Assembly (NCBI GenBank): GCA_900155415.1
Contig: LT700187.1
Location: 1,612,001-1,676,000 of the forward strand
From: Christensenella massiliensis
GTDB lineage: Bacteria > Bacillota > Clostridia > Christensenellales > Christensenellaceae
Length of the DNA stretch: 64,000 nucleotides
Direction of reading: 5' to 3'
Both the position numbers and the translations under genes were made by a program. Of this stretch, positions 24,041-31,524 are shown in pieces (position 1 is the stretch's first letter; the number at the start of each line of letters is the position of its first letter). The notes below the pieces were generated by a model, which was not told where the DNA came from, ran no database searches, and was given only the letters and a program-made list of their open reading frames with translations.

Positions 24041-24555
24041 CTTAACTGATAACTGGCCGCATCATACGACACTCCACAACGCTGAACGACCTCATCTAAT
24101 TTCATACCACGAACCAGATGCGCGGGTATCATGATTTCTCCTGCTAAACATTTGGCTTGCCATTCTGGATCGCAATACGTTGGTAAAGTTTCGCTGTAGT
24201 TTCGCTGTAGTTTTACCCCACTAATCTTAAGTAACAACGCGTGCGACATCTCGTGCATTACGGTCATGCGATCCCGACCAATCCCATTACATGCGCCATC
24301 ATAAACGCTTTGTCGAATCCTGATACAATTATGCTCGAGTGAGTAATCTGCATGTACACCAGGGGGGAGATCATTTTCCTCAACCACAGCATAGTAGAAA
24401 TCATCTTCTCCAATTATTTCGGGATAAAATTCTAAAAAATTCATGACGGGGAATCGAAAAATATTTTCTATCTTTAATTCTTTTCTTATATCAAAAGCAT
24501 ATCTTCGTAGATCATTTCGGCTAAGAGGTTCCGCCCTATAAAACGATTTTGCCAA
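24028..24555 (-). CDS. immA: ImmA/IrrE metallopeptidase
   Basis: 175 residues. The zinc motif HEMSH (101-105) plus a downstream acidic helix (WQAKCLAGEIMIP) identifies a COG2856/ImmA peptidase. ImmA proteins cleave the paired repressor ImmR to induce mobile elements (established for ICEBs1 and related phages). It lies 5 nt after immR in the same leftward transcript. Confidence 0.92.
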   Translation of the reverse strand: MAKSFYRAEPLSRNDLRRYAFDIRKELKIENIFRFPVMNFLEFYPEIIGEDDFYYAVVEENDLPPGVHADYSLEHNCIRIRQSVYDGACNGIGRDRMTVMHEMSHALLLKISGVKLQRNYSETLPTYCDPEWQAKCLAGEIMIPAHLVRGMKLDEVVQRCGVSYDAASYQLSKIK

Positions 24556-24560
24556 TTACA

Positions 24561-24923
24561 TTACCTCCCGGATGAATTCTGCACAATTTGCAGAATCTTA
24601 TCGGCCAAGTCATCTGGCATAGTGTCAAAAGCACGGGCGAAAACTAATGCCGCTTCTCGTTGTTTGTTTTTAGAGTTTTGCAAATTAAGCTTTATAACTT
24701 TGGTCGTTTGATCCGCGAGATCCATTAGTTCCATTTTTTCAGAACCGGATAACTCATAGTGATCAGCAATTCTGTCTACCCAGTCGAGAGGGACACTCTT
24801 TTTACCCGTTTCAACAGCAGATAAAAAAGAAGTAGACACATCTAAAAACGTCGCCATATCCTTTAATATCTCCCCACGATCAATCCTTAGATGCCGCAGA
24901 TATTTTCCAAATTCGGTTATCAT
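24561..24923 (-). CDS. immR: ImmR-like XRE-family phage repressor
   Basis: Start ATG 24921-24923 is preferred because AAAGGGAG precedes it; an upstream in-frame ATG (24956) overlaps the promoter. 120 residues: HTH_3 domain at 5-65 (FGKYLRHLRIDRGEILKDM, STSFLSAVETGKKSVP), then a C-terminal helix pair likely for dimerisation and ImmA cleavage. It should bind the dyad in its own promoter. Confidence 0.9.
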   Translation of the reverse strand: MITEFGKYLRHLRIDRGEILKDMATFLDVSTSFLSAVETGKKSVPLDWVDRIADHYELSGSEKMELMDLADQTTKVIKLNLQNSKNKQREAALVFARAFDTMPDDLADKILQIVQNSSGR

Positions 24924-24954
24924 GGTATCTCCCTTTCTTTGATTCCCTTTATGC

Positions 24955-24995
24955 AATATAACATATTAATGAAAAATAGTCAACCTATTGGTTGA
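24955..24995 (-). promoter_or_regulatory. immR promoter with overlapping operator dyad
   Basis: Leftward TTGACT (24983-24978), 17 nt, TATATT (24960-24955). The dyad TCAACCTATTGGTTGA (24980-24995) covers the -35, so ImmR probably represses its own synthesis. A weaker rightward promoter (TTGAAA near 24992, TTATAC near 25016) would share this operator. Confidence 0.75.
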
Positions 24996-25050
24996 AAAAT
25001 TTTATAAATCGTAATTTATACGTGTCCGGAACCGGATTAGACAACTAAAG

Positions 25051-25086
25051 ACCGCCTGCATCGGGTTGATGTGGGCGGTTTTTTGA
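25051..25086 (+). terminator. Rightward terminator next to the immunity operator
   Basis: ACCGCC (25051-25056) pairs with GGCGGT (25074-25079) with an inner GCATC/GATGT stem, followed by six Ts. It would stop a rightward transcript from the ImmR operator region after about 60 nt, before the next gene, in the manner of an early lambdoid terminator. Bases 25087-25260 hold an inverted repeat GCTTTCATT...AATGAAAGC (about 25113-25145) and no gene. Confidence 0.7.
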
Positions 25087-25260
25087 TTTTATAAACCTAT
25101 GTAGATAATTCTAATTTTATATTGCTTTCATTAAAAATGAGGATTAAAATGAAAGCACAAAACAGTTTTTACATACATCAGATACAAGGGAATAGTGTTT
25201 GAGATTGACGGCTGCCATTCATGCCGCCTATGCGTAGAAGCGCGAAAGGAGAGAGGCTTT

Positions 25261-25449
25261 ATGGAGTGGAAATTCATGGTTGTTCAGCGGCGCTATTGTA
25301 ACGGGGAATACGAAGCAGATATCTTTGATAAGAGGGATTTTTGCAAAGAGGATTTTCCCGAAAGTAAACAGTATGAGCAGAGATTCTGCCCGTGCGGGAG
25401 TTTTGAAAAAGCGGTGCAGGAGATGATGCACTGGCATTCGGATGCTTGA
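25261..25449 (+). CDS. Small phage protein
   Basis: 62 residues from ATG 25261 after AAAGGAGAG; GTG 25195 is an alternative giving 84. The sequence starts MEWKFMVVQRRYCNGEYEAD and ends KAVQEMMHWHSDA with three cysteines. It looks like a small alpha/beta protein. It sits alone between two strong terminators. Function unknown. Confidence 0.5.
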   Translation: MEWKFMVVQRRYCNGEYEADIFDKRDFCKEDFPESKQYEQRFCPCGSFEKAVQEMMHWHSDA

Positions 25450-25465
25450 TACATAATATGGAGAA

Positions 25466-25508
25466 AGGGCCGCTTGCGCTGATGCGTGAGCGGCCTCTTT
25501 TTTTTTAC
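25466..25508 (+). terminator. Strong terminator
   Basis: GGCCGCT (25468-25474) pairs with AGCGGCC (25489-25495) and is followed by a long T run. It insulates the next promoter from upstream transcription. Confidence 0.85.
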
Positions 25509-25537
25509 AAAATTTTTAATGTTTTTTAGTATTTTGC

Positions 25538-25566
25538 TTGACATACTTATATAAGTATAGTATAAT
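25538..25566 (+). promoter_or_regulatory. Consensus promoter with perfect palindromic operator
   Basis: TTGACA (25538-25543), 17 nt, TATAAT (25561-25566). The spacer is a perfect 16-bp palindrome, ATACTTATATAAGTAT (25543-25558), so a dimeric regulator bound there would block RNA polymerase. The ribbon-helix-helix protein encoded downstream is the obvious candidate (inference). Confidence 0.85.
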
Positions 25567-25594
25567 AAAAACATGGAAAGGGGGTGAACAAGAT

Positions 25595-25705
25595 GTGAAA
25601 AAGAAGACAAAAAAGAAGCTCTTAAAACTTCTGGAAATCGTAACAATGTTCGCCACATTGACCGAAGCGATAATCGAAGTAATAAGGCTTCTCAGCGGGG
25701 GCTAA
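25595..25705 (+). CDS. 36-residue basic amphipathic micro-protein
   Basis: GTG 25595 sits 9 nt after AAGGGGGTGA. The peptide starts with eight mostly basic residues (KKKTKKKL), continues LLKLLEIVTMFATLTEAIIE and ends VIRLLSGG. It is a strongly amphipathic or membrane-associated helix, similar in style to small toxic or membrane-targeting peptides. It is the first gene after the palindromic promoter. Function unknown. Confidence 0.55.
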   Translation: MKKKTKKKLLKLLEIVTMFATLTEAIIEVIRLLSGG

Positions 25706-25714
25706 GGCCCCCGC
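25695..25714 (+). other. Perfect GC hairpin over a stop codon
   Basis: GCGGGGGC-TAAG-GCCCCCGC has an 8-bp stem whose loop contains the TAA stop of the micro-protein. There is no T run after it, so it may protect the mRNA or limit read-through rather than terminate. Confidence 0.6.
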
Positions 25715-25772
25715 CCCTTATAGGGTGACTTAAGTATAACAGGATAAATTGAAAAATACAAGGGGTGATAAT

Positions 25773-25880
25773 ATGATAATGGATATAATATCTTTAGTAT
25801 TAAGTTGTATCGCCGCGGTTGCGAGTATTGCGGCGCTGGTGATCGTAAAACGACTTGAAAAAGCGGGAGATGATGAATAA
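25773..25880 (+). CDS. 35-residue single-span membrane micro-protein
   Basis: ATG 25773 after AGGGGTGAT. One hydrophobic helix (LVLSCIAAVASIAALVIV) follows a short acidic start; the tail KRLEKAGDDE is cytoplasmic by the positive-inside rule. Its TAA overlaps the next ATG by one base (TAATG), which couples it to the RHH gene. Confidence 0.6.
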   Translation: MIMDIISLVLSCIAAVASIAALVIVKRLEKAGDDE

Positions 25881-26056
25881 TGGCTGGAACGTCAAGTACT
25901 GTAAAAAACAGATGGAATAGGAAGAATTATGATTCGGTTCTTGTTATGCTTCCGAAAGGCATGAAAGAGCGGTTAAAAGCAGCGTGCGAAAAAGACGGGA
26001 TCAGCATGAACAGTATTTTTGTAAAAGCGGCTAAGAACTATCTGGGGGAGGAGTGA
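25880..26056 (+). CDS. Arc-type ribbon-helix-helix DNA-binding protein
   Basis: 58 residues. The segment NYDSVLVMLPKGMKERLKAA followed by GISMNSIFVKAAKNYL is a ribbon-helix-helix (beta strand SVLVMLP, then two helices). Such dimers bind palindromes like the one at 25543-25558, so autoregulation of this operon is likely. It lies directly upstream of the transposase gene. Confidence 0.75.
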   Translation: MAGTSSTVKNRWNRKNYDSVLVMLPKGMKERLKAACEKDGISMNSIFVKAAKNYLGEE

Positions 26057-26073
26057 CCTCCCCCATTCTTTAT
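26044..26073 (+). terminator. Terminator between RHH gene and transposase
   Basis: GGGGGAGG-AGTGA-CCTCCCCC, an 8-bp GC stem overlapping the RHH stop, then ATTCTTTATT. The U-tract is imperfect, so partial read-through into the transposase gene (start 26095) is plausible. Confidence 0.75.
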
Positions 26074-26094
26074 TAATTAAGGGGTCGGGGCATT

Positions 26095-27129
26095 ATGGGA
26101 CGGAGATTCAGACATTTATCCTTTACGGAAAGATTAAAAATTGAAACCTATTTAAAGTGTGGGAAAAAGCCGTGCGAGATCGCAAACGAGATAGGAGTAC
26201 ATTTCAGCACGATATATAGGGAAATCAAGCGTGGACAATATGAGCACCTTAATACCGATTGGACGACGGAAAAGAGGTACAGCCCGGACAAGGCGCACGA
26301 AAAATATAAAATGAATCTGAAAGCGAAAGGGCCTGAATTAAAGATAGGTTCGGATATTCGGTTAGCACAATACATTGAATATAAAATCATATATGAGAAA
26401 TATTCTCCGGGGGCAGTATTGGGTGAAATTCGTGCAAAAAACATACGCTTCGACACCACGATCAGCCGGGCAACGCTATACAGTTATATTGATAAAGGTA
26501 TTTTTTTGCATCTTACAAATAAAAATCTTCCGGTCAAGGCAAACAGAAAAAGAGGATATAAGCGCGTACGCCCTGCAAAAATACCGCGTGGCGAGAGCAT
26601 AGAACAAAGAGCAAAGGAAATTGACAGCCGCTGCACATTCGGACATTGGGAGATGGACACAGTAATAGGAAAGCAGACGAAAGGCCGCGTCCTGCTCGTT
26701 CTCACAGAGAGGCTCACAAGATGGGAAATTATAATACCGATGAAAGATAAGACGGCGGGAAGCGTAAAGCGGATCATTGACAGACTGGAACGGAAGCATG
26801 GCGCGGCGTTCCGCTCGATATTCAAAAGTATCACTGTGGATAACGGCCCGGAGTTTTCGGATTGTGCAGGTATAGAAAAATCCAAATACACGAAAGGAAA
26901 GCGAACGAAAGTTTACTATTGCCACCCATATAGCAGTTGGGAACGCGGCAGTAATGAGAATCAAAACAGAATGATTCGCCGGATGATTCCAAAAGGCGCG
27001 GATTTGAATAAAATACCCGTCAAGGTAATAAAAGAGGTTGAACGATGGCTAAACAACTATCCAAGAGGAATCTTCGAGTACAAGACATCAGAAGAATTAT
27101 TCCAAAAATACATAAAAGGAATTGCTTGA
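26095..27129 (+). CDS. IS30-like DDE transposase, possibly the phage recombinase
   Basis: 344 residues. An N-terminal HTH pair (LSFTERLKIETYL, CEIANEIGVHFSTIYREI) is followed by an rve-type integrase core with D188 (HWEMDTVIG), D249 (ITVDNGPEF) and E288 (GSNENQNRMIRR), the IS30 DDE set. Full length and apparently intact. Terminal inverted repeats of an ordinary IS30 copy were not found around it (26057-26094 against 27130-27187). It could be an IS remnant or the element's own integration enzyme. Confidence 0.9.
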   Translation: MGRRFRHLSFTERLKIETYLKCGKKPCEIANEIGVHFSTIYREIKRGQYEHLNTDWTTEKRYSPDKAHEKYKMNLKAKGPELKIGSDIRLAQYIEYKIIYEKYSPGAVLGEIRAKNIRFDTTISRATLYSYIDKGIFLHLTNKNLPVKANRKRGYKRVRPAKIPRGESIEQRAKEIDSRCTFGHWEMDTVIGKQTKGRVLLVLTERLTRWEIIIPMKDKTAGSVKRIIDRLERKHGAAFRSIFKSITVDNGPEFSDCAGIEKSKYTKGKRTKVYYCHPYSSWERGSNENQNRMIRRMIPKGADLNKIPVKVIKEVERWLNNYPRGIFEYKTSEELFQKYIKGIA

Positions 27130-27187
27130 AAAATTTTTTGCATTTATATCTTGACTTTGGAAAGCGCGAAAAAATTTGGCTGAAATC

Positions 27188-27216
27188 TTGACAACAACGG
27201 GGTTTAATGGTATCAT
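27188..27216 (+). promoter_or_regulatory. Promoter of the rpmG-secE-nusG-rplKA operon
   Basis: TTGACA (27188-27193), 17 nt, TATCAT (27211-27216). A near-consensus host promoter only 59 nt after the transposase stop. Confidence 0.85.
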
Positions 27217-27233
27217 ATAAAAGCATCTTTGAT

Positions 27234-27257
27234 AAAAGGCAGAGAGTGCCTTTTTTT
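27234..27257 (+). other. Terminator-like hairpin in the rpmG leader
   Basis: AAAAGGCA-GAGAG-TGCCTTTT is an 8-bp stem followed by further Ts. It begins about 11 nt after the expected transcription start. It could be an attenuator or a 5' stabilising hairpin. Confidence 0.6.
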
Positions 27258-27292
27258 AGATTGCCTAAAAACAAAAGACCGGAGGAAAGAAA

Positions 27293-27442
27293 ATGCGCAC
27301 GAAGATCACGCTTGCTTGCACGGAATGCAAACAGAGGAACTATGATACGATGAAGAATAAAAAGAACGATCCGGACAGACTTGAAATGTCTAAATACTGC
27401 AAGTTCTGCAAGAAGCATACCGTACATAAAGAAACCAAATAA
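27293..27442 (+). CDS. rpmG: Ribosomal protein bL33
   Basis: 49 residues from ATG 27293 after GGAGGAAAG. The four-cysteine zinc form is present: ACTEC near residues 8-12 and YCKFCKKH near 36-42. The ending HTVHKETK is typical. bL33 is a small protein of the large subunit. The C+ (zinc-binding) paralogue can be replaced by a C- form in zinc starvation in some Firmicutes (established). It heads the secE-nusG operon. Confidence 0.95.
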   Translation: MRTKITLACTECKQRNYDTMKNKKNDPDRLEMSKYCKFCKKHTVHKETK

Positions 27443-27460
27443 TTTTGAGGTGGCATTACG

Positions 27461-27733
27461 ATGGCTAAGACCAAACTGCTCGGCGAGGAACGGGAAAAGC
27501 ACCTGAAGGAGCAGAAAAAGCTCGCCAAAAAAAAGAATAAAAAGCAGAGAAGGAGCCCTGCCCGTTTCTTTAAAGACGTTTGGGGCGAAGTGAAAAAGGT
27601 AACGTGGCCGACGCGCAAGGACCTCTTTAAAACGACGTTTGCGGTTATTGTTTTCATTGTTATTTTTGCGGTTATCGTCGGACTGATGGATTGGGGCTTT
27701 GGTTCACTGTTCAGAACGTTCCTGCAGTCTTAG
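27461..27733 (+). CDS. secE: Preprotein translocase subunit SecE
   Basis: 90 residues. The basic cytosolic N-terminus is followed by the signature FFKDVWGEVKKVTWPTRKDL and one transmembrane helix (FAVIVFIVIFAVIVGLMDW). SecE clamps SecY in the Sec channel. It is in its usual place between rpmG and nusG. Confidence 0.96.
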   Translation: MAKTKLLGEEREKHLKEQKKLAKKKNKKQRRSPARFFKDVWGEVKKVTWPTRKDLFKTTFAVIVFIVIFAVIVGLMDWGFGSLFRTFLQS

Positions 27734-27748
27734 GAGAAAAAACTGTTT

Positions 27749-28378
27749 ATGAGTATGGATAAAAATGGACCGGAAGACGTCCTGATCCCCGAGGGGAATA
27801 CGAATATCGAGAGGCCTGCCGAAGAAAAAGAGGAGCGTCCTAAATTCCTGAAGCAGGAAAAGACGGATAAGCCCTATTGGTATGTTGTATACACCTATTC
27901 CGGTTATGAAAATAAAGTAATGGATAACCTCCTGAAAACAGTGGAAAACCATAATCTTCATGATACGATCATGGATGTCAAGGTACCGATGGAGGAATCT
28001 GTAGAAGTCAAAAACGGAAAGAAGCGCCATGTTTCCCGGAAAATGTTCCCCGGCTATGTCATGGTGAAGATGTTTCTGACCGATGAATCGTGGTATGTCG
28101 TACGGAACACACGCGGCGTGACCGGGTTTGTCGGACCGTCATCCAAGCCGATCCCGCTTTCTGATGCGGAAGTGCGGGCAATGGGAATCGAAAATGTACG
28201 AATCAGCCTTGATGTTGAAGTCGGAAATAATGTGATCGTGACCTCAGGGCCGCTCGAAAGCTTCGTCGGCGTAGTAGAGGAAGTAAATACGGAGCGCCAG
28301 AAAGTACGTGTTCTGGTTTCTATGTTCGGGCGTGATACTTCTGTAGAGCTTGACTTCGTACAGGTAAAACGGATTTAA
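27749..28378 (+). CDS. nusG: Transcription elongation/termination factor NusG
   Basis: 209 residues. The NGN domain starts at WYVVYTYSGYENKV (about residue 44) and includes FPGYVMVKM; the KOW domain is GPLESFVGVVEEVN near the C-terminus. About 43 acidic residues precede the NGN domain, longer than the usual few residues. NusG binds RNA polymerase and couples it to Rho or the ribosome. Confidence 0.96.
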   Translation: MSMDKNGPEDVLIPEGNTNIERPAEEKEERPKFLKQEKTDKPYWYVVYTYSGYENKVMDNLLKTVENHNLHDTIMDVKVPMEESVEVKNGKKRHVSRKMFPGYVMVKMFLTDESWYVVRNTRGVTGFVGPSSKPIPLSDAEVRAMGIENVRISLDVEVGNNVIVTSGPLESFVGVVEEVNTERQKVRVLVSMFGRDTSVELDFVQVKRI

Positions 28379-28458
28379 CAAAGGCTGCCGTACCCGGGAT
28401 ATTGCGGTGGAAAACGCCGCAGAGGAAAGAGGATGGCAGGAAGATAATTTGTTTCAGA

Positions 28459-28490
28459 GTGGGAGGCGTAATCCTCACGCCGCGCACCAC
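28459..28490 (+). promoter_or_regulatory. Probable L1-binding autoregulatory leader of rplK-rplA
   Basis: GTGG (28459-28462) pairs with CCAC (28487-28490), and GGCGT (28465-28469) with ACGCC (28477-28481), leaving an asymmetric internal loop. This resembles the L1 recognition site used for feedback on L11-L1 operons (family knowledge). It sits 20-60 nt before rplK. Confidence 0.6.
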
Positions 28491-28516
28491 ATCACATAAA
28501 AGAAGGAGAAAAGAAA

Positions 28517-28942
28517 ATGGCAAAAAAAGTTGCAGGGTATATCAAATTGCAGATACCCGCAGGAAAAGCGACGCCCGCGCCGCCGGTAGGTCCGGCTCTT
28601 GGACAGCATGGCGTCAACATTATGGACTTCACAAAGGCGTTCAATGAAAAAACGGCGCAGCAGGCCGGACTTATCATTCCGGTTGTTATCACAGTATATG
28701 CAGACCGTTCGTTCAGCTTTATTACAAAAACGCCTCCGGCAGCCGTACTGATCAAGAAAGCCTGCAAGATCGAGAAAGCTTCGGGCGTTCCGAATAAGCA
28801 GAAGGTCGCGAAGATCACGCGTGCGCAGCTGGAAGAGATCGCTACCCTGAAAATGCCCGACCTCAATGCGGCCAGCCTTGAGGCAGCGGTCAGCATGATC
28901 GCAGGAACAGCGAGAAGTATGGGCGTAGAAGTGGAGGGCTAA
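28517..28942 (+). CDS. rplK: Ribosomal protein uL11
   Basis: 141 residues, full length. [20 protein letters not shown] followed by [16 protein letters not shown] are the invariant N-terminal features; SMGVEVEG closes the protein. It forms the GTPase-associated stalk base with L10 and 23S rRNA. AAGAAGGAG precedes the start. Confidence 0.98.
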   Translation: MAKKVAGYIKLQIPAGKATPAPPVGPALGQHGVNIMDFTKAFNEKTAQQAGLIIPVVITVYADRSFSFITKTPPAAVLIKKACKIEKASGVPNKQKVAKITRAQLEEIATLKMPDLNAASLEAAVSMIAGTARSMGVEVEG

Positions 28943-28945
28943 ACG

Positions 28946-29638
28946 ATGAAAAGAGGAAAGAATTATCAGGACAGTGTAAAGTCCTATGACAAAATGAATC
29001 TGTTTGACCCGGAAGAAGCGGTAAAGATCTGCAAAGAGACTGCCAAAGCGAAATTTGACGAGACGATCGAGCTTTCGGTAAAGCTGGGTGTAGATCCTCG
29101 CCATGCAGACCAGCAGGTCAGAGGCGCGGTTGTGCTGCCGCACGGAACGGGTAAAACGGTACGTGTGCTCGTGATCACCAAGGGGGATAAAGCAAAGGAA
29201 GCGCAGGAAGCCGGTGCGGATTTCGTAGGCGCAGAGGAAATGATCGAAAAGATCCAGAAAGAAAACTGGTTTGATTTTGACGTTATCGTAGCGACGCCCG
29301 ACATGATGGGCCAGATCGGCCGTATTGGTAAGATCCTCGGACCGAAAGGCCTTATGCCGAACCCGAAATCCGGTACGGTCACGATGGAGGTCGCAAAAGC
29401 GATTGCCGATATCAAGGCCGGTAAGGTTGAGTATCGCGTCGATAAGACGGCAATCATTCACGTGCCGATTGGAAAAAAGAGCTTCAGCGAGGATCAGCTG
29501 AAGGAAAATCTGAAGGCGATCATGGACGCGATCGTCAAGGCGAAGCCGTCCGCAGCAAAGGGCACGTATTTAAAGAGCGTCGTTCTTTCCGCAACGATGG
29601 GTCCGGGCGTGAAGTGCAATCCGCTGAGATTCATCTAA
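28946..29638 (+). CDS. rplA: Ribosomal protein uL1
   Basis: 230 residues, full length, starting 3 nt after rplK. Signatures: [40 protein letters not shown], and the C-terminal [10 protein letters not shown]. It binds the L1 stalk of 23S rRNA and its own leader mRNA. It is the last gene of this operon. Confidence 0.98.
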   Translation: MKRGKNYQDSVKSYDKMNLFDPEEAVKICKETAKAKFDETIELSVKLGVDPRHADQQVRGAVVLPHGTGKTVRVLVITKGDKAKEAQEAGADFVGAEEMIEKIQKENWFDFDVIVATPDMMGQIGRIGKILGPKGLMPNPKSGTVTMEVAKAIADIKAGKVEYRVDKTAIIHVPIGKKSFSEDQLKENLKAIMDAIVKAKPSAAKGTYLKSVVLSATMGPGVKCNPLRFI

Positions 29639-29655
29639 AGAGTGTATATAAAGAA

Positions 29656-29686
29656 AAGGAGACTCGTGAAGAGTCTTCTTTTTTAT
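29656..29686 (+). terminator. Terminator of the rplKA operon
   Basis: AAGGAGACTC-GTGAA-GAGTCTTCTT, a 10-bp stem with one G.U pair followed by TTTTT. Confidence 0.85.
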
Positions 29687-29771
29687 AACCGCTATAGCAA
29701 ATTCGGTGTGCAAAGAAAGGGCCGCCTGTAAAGACGAGCGGCCCTGATATTGCGGGAAGTAAGAAAGTGCA

Positions 29772-31367
29772 TTAGGACAGCCCGGCAGTCAAGGCCTCCT
29801 TGATCTTATCAATATTTTCTATAAGCTGGGGGTTCGCTGCAAGCGCTTCCTGTGCGGCTTCCCGGCCAACGTTGAAATAACGCCAGTCGCCGGCTGAAGA
29901 TTCGAGACTGCGCATCATGCGCCGCAGATGCCAAGCCTGTCTGAGCGTTTCATCATCTTGATACAGAAGTATCCTGTCGTTGCCTAAATATTGATAGGCC
30001 GCGGTATCATATTGGAATTCGTCCTCTGGAATGATCGTTATGGTGAAGTCGCTTTCATCCAGCAAACCAATATAATAGGGAAGCGCATCTGCACTGAGTG
30101 TGGTCAGGTAGGAGATATCTGCTTTTTCTCCTTGATTTTTGATATTTTCCCGTGCGATAAATGCGTCGATATTCCAAAAAGCAAGAATAAGGTAGCAGGT
30201 CATAAAGCAGAAAAAGGCACATTTTTTCAGATCGATGCGTGGGAGCCACAGTCGCAGGATAACGATGATCAGAAATGCGAAAAGGGCGGTCATAAAAAAC
30301 TGTGTAAAGAGGCGGAGCTGGGAAAAGCCGAAAGCCTGTTCGTAAAGCGTCATGCGGGAAAAAGACGATAGAAGCAGAATGAGAGTACAACCGAGAAGAA
30401 ATGCGGTTAAAATGCGCCGAATCTGAAACGCGGCAGGCGTGCACGGACAGCCGAAGCGGAGCAGCAGGAGGACCGTCAGCATGACGATAACAGCAGCGCC
30501 GAGGAGCTGCCAGAAGCCGCTGCGGGCATATTCCGCATAGGTCACTCCCGCAGGAACACGGCTGGAGAACAAATAGAAAAACTGGATGGCGCAAAAAACG
30601 GCAAGCACTGCCGATAACGCAAACAGTATGATCAAAGAGGCAGAGAAAGGAAACGTTGTTTCTTCTTTTGCCGCTGGGGCAGCGGACGGCTTTCGCGGGG
30701 CCCTATTTGCAAGAGACCAGAATAAACCGGAGAAGAGAACAAACAAAGCAAGGGCGATGAGTACGCGGCCAATAATGTCGCCCCATTCCAGACTGCCGAA
30801 TGCCGCGGTAAAGAAGTGGGCGAATACGGCGTCTCCAGATAAAAGCAAAGGAATGACAGCGAAAAGAATGGGAACGGCTATCGTGATCCCGATCAGTATC
30901 CCGGAAAAACGGCTACCGTTCTCATTTCTATATTGGCGGAACGCTCCGCCGATGCCGCCAAAGGAAAGGGAAAACCAACAGGAAAGGCTGTCGCCCACCA
31001 TGTGGACAGAATAAGGCGCGTAAAGCGCCTGTCCTGTGCCAAGCATGATTTGCTCACCCACAAGCAAAATGATCAGGCAGGCGTTGATTGAGAGCAGAAC
31101 AGGATCGTTGAACAGAACGAACGTAATGGAAAGAAGAACGGCATAGACAGAATGAAACGGTGCACGTACAAGAAGACGAAAAAATTTTTTACCGAAGGCT
31201 GCTGCCATAAGCAGATAGAAAGCTGCGAGGCTGAGCGGAACGTTGAGCCCGAACGGCTTTAGATGAAACAGATTATCGTAAAACAGGATGCAAAATAACA
31301 GCGCGGGAACCACACCCGCAAGAAGAAGCTTTAAAGTACTGATATTGTTTTGGTTTGTGGTATTCAT
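29772..31367 (-). CDS. DUF4173-type polytopic membrane protein
   Basis: 531 residues with about ten to twelve hydrophobic helices. The motif RVPAGVTYAEYARSGFWQLL is the signature I associate with DUF4173/DUF4153 proteins. The soluble C-terminal part (LSADALPYYIGLLDESD, WRYFNVGREAAQEAL) is also typical. Function is not established; such proteins often sit with two-component or cell-envelope genes. AAAGGAG precedes the ATG. It is convergent with rplA and no terminator of its own is evident before 29700. The gap 31368-31524 holds nothing recognisable. Confidence 0.8.
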   Translation of the reverse strand: MNTTNQNNISTLKLLLAGVVPALLFCILFYDNLFHLKPFGLNVPLSLAAFYLLMAAAFGKKFFRLLVRAPFHSVYAVLLSITFVLFNDPVLLSINACLIILLVGEQIMLGTGQALYAPYSVHMVGDSLSCWFSLSFGGIGGAFRQYRNENGSRFSGILIGITIAVPILFAVIPLLLSGDAVFAHFFTAAFGSLEWGDIIGRVLIALALFVLFSGLFWSLANRAPRKPSAAPAAKEETTFPFSASLIILFALSAVLAVFCAIQFFYLFSSRVPAGVTYAEYARSGFWQLLGAAVIVMLTVLLLLRFGCPCTPAAFQIRRILTAFLLGCTLILLLSSFSRMTLYEQAFGFSQLRLFTQFFMTALFAFLIIVILRLWLPRIDLKKCAFFCFMTCYLILAFWNIDAFIARENIKNQGEKADISYLTTLSADALPYYIGLLDESDFTITIIPEDEFQYDTAAYQYLGNDRILLYQDDETLRQAWHLRRMMRSLESSAGDWRYFNVGREAAQEALAANPQLIENIDKIKEALTAGLS

Positions 31368-31524
31368 AAAAATACTCCTTTTGTTTACTAAGGTATGAGG
31401 GAGGTACGGTTTCCTTTTATATACAGCCCCCGATCACGGTCATTTTTGCGTACCAAAATCCAATTGCCATGCACAAAATGAAACTGTGGGCAAGAAAGAG
31501 CAGATTTCATTGCAGAACAGGATA

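Larger units (their letters stand above)
1..27150. mobile_element. Prophage, HK97-type siphovirus, left end outside window
   Basis: A complete late module is present in canonical order: terminase, portal, protease, capsid, head-tail joining, tail tube, gpG/GT, tape measure, Dit, tail fibre, endolysin, holin. An ImmR/ImmA immunity pair and a right-flank operon ending in an IS30-like transposase follow it. Replication, recombination and integrase genes are not in the window and probably lie to the left. The right boundary is inferred to fall between the transposase stop (27129) and the host rpmG promoter (27188). No att repeat can be tested because the left end is missing. Confidence 0.93.

Noticed and set aside
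23847-24134. Rightward 95-codon frame across the immunity region
   Set aside because: It crosses the bidirectional promoter and the immA 3' end, has no ribosome site, and its hydrophobic product looks random.
26057-27187. Terminal inverted repeats of a free IS30 element
   Set aside because: Comparing both flanks of the transposase gene gave no matching inverted ends; only an 8-nt ATCTTGAC direct match near 27150 and 27186, too short to trust.
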